This document shows, piece by piece, positions 1 to 4,934 of a stretch of DNA of 6,963 bases. Positions within the stretch are counted from its first letter, which is position 1; each line of letters starts with the position of its first letter. A program made the position numbers and the translations under genes. A model generated the notes under the pieces. The model did no database searches and was not told the origin of the DNA. It saw nothing but the letters and a program-made list of their open reading frames with translations. The DNA is from JACRBK01 sp964427955 (GTDB taxonomy: Bacteria; Chloroflexota; Anaerolineae; Aggregatilineales; Aggregatilineaceae). The stretch spans positions 1-6,963 of the forward strand of contig CAYRWY010000323.1 of assembly GCA_964427955.1 (NCBI GenBank), read 5' to 3'.

Positions 1-1059
1 CCTGTACGTACAAATATCCACGCGATTGACTGGAGTCTAGATGGCAACTATTTGGCTGTTGGGGATGGTGATGGCCTAGTACAGATATTCAATTTGTCCA
101 CAGGTGAAACAATTGAGACTCTTCAGTTTCCTACCAATGGCTATAGTATTGGTTCAGTAGCTTGGAGTCCAGATGGTAGGTTACTGGCAATCGGTACATA
201 CATTGGGATGATATATATCTGGGAGCAAACTACTGGCCACATTGGACAGCTTTACGACGAAGATGATGCAGTCAATTCTGTAGATTGGAGTCCAGACGGT
301 ACTAGATTAGCGACAGGGAACCAGGATTACTATTCTACAGGAGGCTATTCGACTAAAGTTTGGGATGTTGCCAGCGGCAACGTCTTATTTACTAGACCTT
401 CTATGGATGGTGTCGGAAGAGTCGTTTGGAGTCCAGACGGAAGCAAATTGGCGCTGGCTGAAACCTCGACACTCATTGTTTTAGACACTGCCACATGGGA
501 GGAAATGCTCGATCTGTCACCCCAGCACTACGGCCCCGCCACTGTCGATTGGAATCCTGAGGCAACTCAGTTAGTGAGCGTTGTTGGAGGGGAAGAATAT
601 GGAGTCAAGATTTGGTCCATCACTGGAGAATTGTTGGTGACAATATCCACTTATGCAAATGATGCTCGGTGGAATCCCGATGGGACACGGATTGCGGTCT
701 TAGGCAAACATGAAATCCAGATTATCGATCCTCAAACCGGCCAAGCAATTTTGGCTATTCCAATCGTGGATTGGGGATACAAACTTGCTTGGTCTCCAGA
801 TGGGAGTAAGTTGACTTATGGTAATGCCTCTGGCGATGTGTATATCTTCGACTCGATCACCGGTGCACAGATCATGCTTATACCAGCAGACTCGACTAAC
901 CCTATTCTCACACCCACCTCTACCGCCACACCAACCCTCGCCCCCACCGCGATGTGCACCCCGACGGCGACGCCGACTCCGGCCATTATTTTGACGCCAT
1001 GTGGCCTGTCGATCTCGCCATCGTGGCTGGAGACTACTCACTATTTCGGATATGGATAG
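1..1059 (+). CDS. WD40-repeat beta-propeller protein with TPT-rich C-terminal tail, 5' end outside window
   Basis: The frame is open from base 1, so the N-terminus lies upstream; 352 residues are visible. A TTG at 52 could be read as a start but falls inside a repeat (WSLDGNYLAVGDGDG), so it is not the real one. Seven repeats carry the W-S/N-P-D-G type motif, with Trp codons at 31, 163, 286, 427, 550, 670 and 790, that is 40-47 residues apart. Each is followed by a strand ending in V-W-D, I-W or I-F and then a TG turn. Seven blades make one complete propeller, a scaffold for protein contacts. After the last blade comes a Thr/Pro linker (about 910-981), then about 19 residues starting CGLSISPSW. 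Such linkers are common in Chloroflexota surface proteins, so export is plausible, but the signal region is not visible. The specific role is unknown. The next gene starts 62 bases downstream on the same strand. Confidence 0.88.
   Translation, partial: PVRTNIHAIDWSLDGNYLAVGDGDGLVQIFNLSTGETIETLQFPTNGYSIGSVAWSPDGRLLAIGTYIGMIYIWEQTTGHIGQLYDEDDAVNSVDWSPDGTRLATGNQDYYSTGGYSTKVWDVASGNVLFTRPSMDGVGRVVWSPDGSKLALAETSTLIVLDTATWEEMLDLSPQHYGPATVDWNPEATQLVSVVGGEEYGVKIWSITGELLVTISTYANDARWNPDGTRIAVLGKHEIQIIDPQTGQAILAIPIVDWGYKLAWSPDGSKLTYGNASGDVYIFDSITGAQIMLIPADSTNPILTPTSTATPTLAPTAMCTPTATPTPAIILTPCGLSISPSWLETTHYFGYG
31..870 (+). repeat. Seven tandem WD40 repeats, partly conserved at DNA level
   Basis: The repeat unit is 120-141 bases long. 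The core TGGAGTCCAGAYGG is kept almost base for base at 163, 286 and 427, and in changed form at 31, 550, 670 and 790. The identity at synonymous positions in three units suggests fairly recent internal duplication or gene conversion. Protein-level repeat structure is clear. The right edge is approximate, set at the TG turn of the last blade. Confidence 0.8.
910..981 (+). repeat. Thr/Pro low-complexity linker coding region
   Basis: Codons for Thr, Pro, Ala and Ser alternate in a TPT-like pattern (LTPTSTATPTLAP, then CTPTATPTP). The stretch is visibly more GC-rich than the WD40 part before it. It resembles the tail of the next gene (1761-1814). Linkers like this usually join an extracellular domain to a further C-terminal domain; here only about 19 residues follow the Cys at 1000. 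Confidence 0.7.
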
Positions 1060-1105
1060 GGCCTGTGTTGGAACGGGAGCCCGGGTTACGTGTGCCCATA
1101 AATAC

Positions 1106-1111
1106 GAGGAG
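1106..1111 (+). promoter_or_regulatory. Shine-Dalgarno GAGGAG fixing the start at 1122
   Basis: GAGGAG ends 10 bases before the ATG at 1122. This ATG opens a lysine/arginine plus hydrophobic signal sequence. The frame is open further upstream to 954, but no ribosome site or sensible N-terminus is found there, so 1122 is preferred. Confidence 0.75.
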
Positions 1112-1121
1112 TTGTTTGCCG

Positions 1122-1850
1122 ATGAAAAAACGAACACTACTCATTTTTATAGCACTTGTAGTGCTGCCGTACCCGCCACTTAGCGGACTGGCCCAACCCA
1201 TGAGCGCCGACGCCCAGGCCCTGCGTGACTTGCTCACAAGCTGCGATCACCCCTGTTTTATCGGAATCGAAGTAGATGTCACGACAAAAGCAGAAGTAAT
1301 GGGAATATTTAGCACAATGGGAATTGGCAATTACAATGAATTGGATGCGGTTAGCCCGGGCGGAGGTAGTGTTTGGTCATGGGTGCCTGATGGCTCTCAG
1401 CGATTCGTCAATGACGGAACACGATCGGACAGTATCGCCTGGATAACTTTCCATGGAGACGATATTGTACGACAAATCAACGTTCCTCTCGAAGTGAGTC
1501 TTACCACGGTGACGGAAGCTTTTGGTGCTCCAGACGCCATTAGGGAAAGCCCATCAAGCAATGAAAACAGTAGAGGCTACTATCTTGTTTATCGAAAAGA
1601 TCGCTTAGTTTTTACAGTTATTACACTCTATGGCCTCGATACAGTGGTCAATGTATTTCTTGTCTCCTCCGTGTTTGAAGGAAATATGATCGACGACCCT
1701 ATTGGGATGGATGTATCTCAGGTCTGTTCGAGTTACGGAACTCCTCCCTGTATTGTCGCCACTGCAACGGAGACTCCCACGCCAACCCATACCCCGACGC
1801 CCACGCTCACGCCGTTCAGCGATGGGGTCGAGAGCGGGCTGGGGAACTGA
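1122..1850 (+). CDS. Exported protein of unknown function with CxxxC motif and TPT tail
   Basis: The product has 242 residues. It starts MKKRTLLIFIALVVLP, a typical signal peptide: charged n-region, hydrophobic core, and likely cleavage after Ala24 in SGLAQ. The mature part holds SCDHPCFIGI (Cys41, Cys45), then a TT-K-A-E-V helix, a W-S-W-V segment and EAFGAPD around residues 132-138. Cys202 and Cys210 lie before the tail, so two disulfides are possible. The order CxxPCxxGI, then a TTxxE helix, then FGxPD resembles small exported Chloroflexota proteins that I recall only as hypothetical; this is memory of a pattern, not a search. Residues about 214-231 are Thr/Pro rich, followed by FSDGVESGLGN and the stop. 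No catalytic motif is recognised. The gene is low in GC except at its 3' end and converges on the histidine kinase, with 15 bases between stops and no clear terminator. Confidence 0.82.
   Translation: MKKRTLLIFIALVVLPYPPLSGLAQPMSADAQALRDLLTSCDHPCFIGIEVDVTTKAEVMGIFSTMGIGNYNELDAVSPGGGSVWSWVPDGSQRFVNDGTRSDSIAWITFHGDDIVRQINVPLEVSLTTVTEAFGAPDAIRESPSSNENSRGYYLVYRKDRLVFTVITLYGLDTVVNVFLVSSVFEGNMIDDPIGMDVSQVCSSYGTPPCIVATATETPTPTHTPTPTLTPFSDGVESGLGN
1761..1814 (+). repeat. Thr/Pro low-complexity linker coding region (second copy)
   Basis: The codons read TATETPTPTHTPTPTLTP, a linker of the same style as that of the upstream WD40 gene. It is followed by only 11 residues (FSDGVESGLGN). The local composition turns GC-rich here, before the gene boundary. 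Confidence 0.7.
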
Positions 1851-1865
1851 TGGCCCGTCTCCTGC

Positions 1866-4151
1866 TCACGTCCCCGAATTGTTATTCCCCGGCGGGGTGA
1901 CCGGCAGCACGAAGGTGAAGGTGCTGCCCTGGCCGACTTCGCTCTCCACCCAGATTTTGCCGCCCATATGCTCGACCAGCTTTTTGGTGATCGCCAGCCC
2001 CATCCCCGTGCCGCCGTAGGCGCGCGTGCTGCTGCCGTCCACCTGGCGGAATTCGTCGAAGATGATGGTCTGGTTGGTGGCGCTGATCCCGATCCCGGTG
2101 TCGGCCACCGAGGTCTCTACGAAGGGGCGGCCCTGGCGATCCACCTGGTGCGACTGGACGTGGATCGTGCCCTCGTGGGTGAATTTCACGGCGTTGCTGA
2201 GCAGGTTGATGATAACCTGGTGCAGCCGTTCGGGATCGGCCTGCACGCGCGGCAGGTCTTCGTCCAGCTCCACCTTCAGGGTCAGCCCCTTGTCGGTGGC
2301 GGTGCTCTCGATGGTCTGCACGGCGGTCAGGATCACGTTGCGGACGCTGATGATCTCCAGGTGCATCTTCATGCGCCCGGCTTCGATCCGCGAGAGGTCG
2401 AGCAGATCGTCGATCAGCGACAGCAGGTTATAGGCATTCTGGCGGATGCGATCCAGCCGGTTGGTCTGCTGCTCGCTGAGCGGCCCGTACAGCCCGTCGA
2501 TCAGCGTCTCGGTGAAGCCGATGATGCTGTTCATCGGGGTGCGCAGCTCGTGGCTGATCGTCGCCAAAAACTGGCTGCGGAGCTGGTGCGCTTCGGCCAG
2601 TTCGCGGGCGCGCGTTTCCAGTTCGCGGAACAGCAGGGCGTTATCGACGGCCACCGTCGCCTGGGCGACCAGCGTGCGGGCGAGTTGGACGTCTTCGGAA
2701 GAAAAGCGCCGTCCAGGGTGATCGTCGATCCAATCCACCACGCCCAGCACGCGATCCCCGGCCACCATCGGGACGATCAACTGGCACGACACCCCCAGGT
2801 GCCGGAGCAGTGCGCGCGCCGCTTCGGGCGTGGCCGGATCGTCGAGGTAAGAGGTGACCGGCTGGCGGGTGCGGATCGCTTCGCTCATCGCGTGGCGCTG
2901 GTCGAGCGGCAGGTAATCGCCCGCCTCGCGCGCCGCGTTGGTAAACTCCCGGCCAGGATCGAGGTAATTGGCGGCCACGCGCACGGCCCCTTGTTCCTGC
3001 TCGTAGAACGCCACCATGCAGCTCGTAGTATGCAGGGCGCGATTCATGCGCTGCACAATCGCTTCCGACAGTTCGCGGTAATTCAGGATCGCCGCGAGGT
3101 CCTGCCCGACCTGGTGCACGATGCTCTGTTCCAACAGGCGGCGCTGGGCCTGCTTGTAGAATTGGGCGTTTTCCAGCGCGATGCTGACCTGGACCGCGAT
3201 CATTTCCAGCGCGTCGCGCTCCGCCTCGTTGAAGGCCGTCAGATCGTTGGACAGGATGCAGATCGCCCCAATCGACTCTTCGGCGCGGCGCAGGGGCGCG
3301 ATCAGGCCGCTTTGCAGGCGGCGGATCTGGTACAGCGACGGATAATCTTCGTCCTCGCGCAGATCGTAGGCGATCTGAGATTCGCCGCTGCGAATCACCT
3401 GCGCGATGACGCCCGATCCCAGCGGCAGCTCTTGCTGGGCGGGTAAGTCCAGGTGCGCGGCGCTGGCGGCGCTGGCCGCGACCTGGAGCGACTGCCCATC
3501 CGGGGTCAGCAGGAACAGGTATACGGCCTGGTGCCCGAACACCTGGTGCACGCGCTGGGCGGCAATCACCAGCAGCATCTGCGGATCGAGCGTGGCCGAA
3601 AGTTCCTGGCTGATCTGGTTGATCTGGCCGAGTAGTTCGGCGCGGTGATGCTCGGCGGCGAACTGTTCCGTGCTGAGCAGGCTGATCGCGATCTGGCTGG
3701 CGATGGCCTTCACCAGCCCGGCCTGTTCGGTGTCGAACGGTCCGGACTGGCGGTTGGTCAGTTGCAGCACCCCCAACGTGCGGTTGCGAGTGTTGAGCGG
3801 GCAGACCATCAGCCAGGCGCAGTCCGGGCCGACTTCGCAGTTCGGCTCGGACGTGATGAACAATTCGCCGGTATGGTAGGCGTCCACCAGGTAGCCTAAG
3901 CCATCCAGCGGTTGGGGCGCATCCGGCCAGTCGCGGGCGACGCCGTACAGCGAAGGCCGGTGAATGACGAGGTGATAGATCGCATGGTCCGGTATCCAGA
4001 GCTGCGCGCCATCACACCCCAGCAGTTCCGCGGTTTCGCGCACGGCGTTGGTTAACATGTCGTCGATATCCAGCGTCGCGCTGGTGATGATCGCCAGCCG
4101 CTGCAACGCCTCGACTTCACGCCGGGGATTGGAGAGGCTCTTCTCAGACAT
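1866..4151 (-). CDS. Soluble sensor histidine kinase with three GAF domains (GAF-GAF-GAF-HisKA-HATPase_c)
   Basis: The product has 761 residues from the ATG at 4151. The GTG at 4181 would add ten residues but lacks a ribosome site, while AAGGAG lies 14 bases before the ATG, a somewhat long gap. No membrane segment is seen, so it should be cytoplasmic. GAF1 is about 20-160, GAF2 about 180-330 and GAF3 about 350-505. A coiled-coil linker leads to HisKA (519-592) with SHELRTP; His534 is the phosphorylated residue. The ATPase domain has the N box (IINLLSNAVKF, Asn653), DTGIGI (684-689), FDEF and GGTGMGLAI (from 713). All kinase motifs are intact. GAF domains sense small ligands or redox state; the ligand is unknown. 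GAF1 holds three cysteines at six-residue spacing (105, 111, 117). There is no receiver domain and no response regulator in the window, so it is an orphan kinase here. It lies 56 bases behind ppa and is probably co-transcribed with it. Confidence 0.93.
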   Translation of the reverse strand: MSEKSLSNPRREVEALQRLAIITSATLDIDDMLTNAVRETAELLGCDGAQLWIPDHAIYHLVIHRPSLYGVARDWPDAPQPLDGLGYLVDAYHTGELFITSEPNCEVGPDCAWLMVCPLNTRNRTLGVLQLTNRQSGPFDTEQAGLVKAIASQIAISLLSTEQFAAEHHRAELLGQINQISQELSATLDPQMLLVIAAQRVHQVFGHQAVYLFLLTPDGQSLQVAASAASAAHLDLPAQQELPLGSGVIAQVIRSGESQIAYDLREDEDYPSLYQIRRLQSGLIAPLRRAEESIGAICILSNDLTAFNEAERDALEMIAVQVSIALENAQFYKQAQRRLLEQSIVHQVGQDLAAILNYRELSEAIVQRMNRALHTTSCMVAFYEQEQGAVRVAANYLDPGREFTNAAREAGDYLPLDQRHAMSEAIRTRQPVTSYLDDPATPEAARALLRHLGVSCQLIVPMVAGDRVLGVVDWIDDHPGRRFSSEDVQLARTLVAQATVAVDNALLFRELETRARELAEAHQLRSQFLATISHELRTPMNSIIGFTETLIDGLYGPLSEQQTNRLDRIRQNAYNLLSLIDDLLDLSRIEAGRMKMHLEIISVRNVILTAVQTIESTATDKGLTLKVELDEDLPRVQADPERLHQVIINLLSNAVKFTHEGTIHVQSHQVDRQGRPFVETSVADTGIGISATNQTIIFDEFRQVDGSSTRAYGGTGMGLAITKKLVEHMGGKIWVESEVGQGSTFTFVLPVTPPGNNNSGT

Positions 4152-4165
4152 GGATTGGCTGCTTT

Positions 4166-4190
4166 CTCCTTCCCACCCCACTGGGGAAGG
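4166..4190 (-). promoter_or_regulatory. Inverted repeat overlapping the histidine kinase ribosome site
   Basis: On the minus strand CCTTCCC (4190-4184) pairs perfectly with GGGAAGG (4174-4168) across a 9-base loop; an inner CCCCA/TGGGG pairing is an alternative. The downstream arm runs into the Shine-Dalgarno AAGGAG (4171-4166), so the folded form would hide the kinase ribosome site. No U run follows, so a simple terminator is unlikely. It could be a translational control hairpin, an mRNA-stabilising structure between the two genes, or a dispersed palindromic repeat. Confidence 0.4.
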
Positions 4191-4207
4191 GATGATAGGT
4201 TGAAATC

Positions 4208-4765
4208 CTAGACCATTTCCGGCGGAAACATCTGCTTATACTGCTCGATGGCTTGCAGGATGATCTGCCGCGCGGCCTCTGCATTTTCCCACCCTTTGGG
4301 GGTAACCTCAATCCCCTGTAGCTGCTTATACGTCTCGAAAAAGTGCGCGACTTCGCTCAGGAAGTGCTTCGGGACGTTGTCGATGTCCAGGTATTCGTTG
4401 AACAGTGGGTCGGTCGAGGGGACCGCCAGGATCTTGTCGTCCTCGTCGCCGCGATCCAGCATGTGAAACACGGCGATGGGCCGCGCCTCGATCACGCACC
4501 CGGCGAAGGTCGGCTCGTTGACCATGACCATGATATCCAGCGGATCGCCGTCGTCCGCGTAGGTTTGCGGGATCAGCCCATAATCACTCGGATAGTGCAT
4601 CGAACTGTACAGCACGCGGTCCAGCTTGATCACCCCGGCTTTTTTGCTGTATTCGTACTTGTTCCGGCTGCCTTTTGGAATCTCCACAATACAATACACG
4701 CTCTGCGGAACATTCGGCCCGGGGGGGAGTTTTTGCCACAAATTGATGCCCATAGAAGTTCCCAT
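4208..4765 (-). CDS. ppa: Inorganic pyrophosphatase, family I (soluble, Mg-dependent)
   Basis: It hydrolyses pyrophosphate to two phosphates in the cytoplasm, pulling nucleic acid, protein and lipid synthesis forward. The 185 residues fit the bacterial family I length. The signature DGDPLDI (residues 72-78) carries the metal ligands Asp72, Asp74 and Asp77. Other expected active-site residues are present: Glu28 in VEIPKGSRNKYEY, Lys36, Glu38, Arg50, Tyr58 and Tyr62 in SMHYPSDYG, Asp104, Asp109 and Lys111 in LDRGDEDDKILAVP, and Tyr146-Lys147 in FFETYK. The N-terminal NLWQKLPPGPN is typical. The start may be Met1 (4765) or Met5 (4753); neither has a strong Shine-Dalgarno and family members often begin near Met5. 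It is first in a probable unit with the histidine kinase and is transcribed away from the secreted protein gene. Confidence 0.96.
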   Translation of the reverse strand: MGTSMGINLWQKLPPGPNVPQSVYCIVEIPKGSRNKYEYSKKAGVIKLDRVLYSSMHYPSDYGLIPQTYADDGDPLDIMVMVNEPTFAGCVIEARPIAVFHMLDRGDEDDKILAVPSTDPLFNEYLDIDNVPKHFLSEVAHFFETYKQLQGIEVTPKGWENAEAARQIILQAIEQYKQMFPPEMV

Positions 4766-4793
4766 CTCATCAGTTACTGGCGTACTACTCTCT

Positions 4794-4820
4794 ATTGTAG
4801 CTTATTTTGGGTACGAGCAA
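4794..4820 (-). promoter_or_regulatory. ppa: Candidate ppa promoter
   Basis: On the minus strand, TTGCTC (4820-4815) and TACAAT (4799-4794) resemble -35 and -10 boxes of the housekeeping sigma factor. The spacer is 15 bases, shorter than the usual 17. The -10 box is five of six to consensus and lies 28 bases before the ATG at 4765. It was matched by eye only. Confidence 0.3.
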
Positions 4821-4871
4821 GTTACGCGGGGGCGCCTATTTCATAAAGAATTTACACTCTGTCAGCATCTG

Positions 4872-4901
4872 TTTACAGTTTTGCGCATACAATGAAATTA
4901 T
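4872..4901 (+). promoter_or_regulatory. Candidate promoter of the secreted protein gene
   Basis: TTTACA (4872-4877, five of six to TTGACA) is followed after 18 bases by AATTAT (4896-4901, four of six to TATAAT), 33 bases before the start codon. An alternative is TTTACA at 4851 with TACAGT at 4874 after 17 bases. A better -10 match, TACAAT at 4888, has no partner at the right distance. Confidence 0.3.
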
Positions 4902-4920
4902 GGGTATCCGATTCAGACTG

Positions 4921-4927
4921 AGGGGAG
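4921..4927 (+). promoter_or_regulatory. Shine-Dalgarno AGGGGAG fixing the TTG start at 4935
   Basis: AGGGGAG ends 7 bases before TTG at 4935. There is an in-frame TGA at 4893-4895 and no in-frame ATG or GTG between it and the TTG. The TTG opens a clear signal peptide, so the rare start codon is well supported. Confidence 0.75.
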
Positions 4928-4934
4928 AAACACG

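Larger units (their letters stand above)
4766..4934. promoter_or_regulatory. Divergent intergenic region between ppa and the secreted protein gene
   Basis: This 169-base gap is AT-rich compared with both flanking genes and should hold promoters for both directions. TTTACA occurs twice, at 4851-4856 and 4872-4877, 21 bases (two helical turns) apart. The second lies within CTGTTTACAG (4869-4878), whose outer CTGT/ACAG form an inverted repeat. These could be promoter elements or a protein binding site. No RNA gene is seen. Confidence 0.6.

Noticed and set aside
954..1121. Upstream extension of the exported protein frame, or a frameshift fusing it to the WD40 gene
   Set aside because: The frame is open without a stop from 954 to 1122, but the ATG at 1122 has GAGGAG at good spacing and begins a signal peptide. 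A fusion would bury that signal peptide inside a protein.
1887..1897. CCCCGGCGGGG palindrome near the end of the histidine kinase as a shared terminator for the convergent genes
   Set aside because: The stem is only four pairs with a three-base loop, it lies within kinase coding sequence, and no T run follows on either strand.
1968..3446. Long open frame of 492 codons on the plus strand opposite the histidine kinase
   Set aside because: It is antisense to intact GAF, HisKA and ATPase motifs and its product is Arg/His/Gln-rich without domains. This is the expected mirror frame of a GC-rich gene.
4152..4181. GTG start at 4181 for the histidine kinase
   Set aside because: No Shine-Dalgarno precedes it and the added ten residues are coded by the hairpin and ribosome-site region; ATG at 4151 is better.
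4184..4190. Intrinsic terminator after ppa
   Set aside because: The hairpin is not followed by a U run on the minus strand; it is followed directly by the kinase Shine-Dalgarno.
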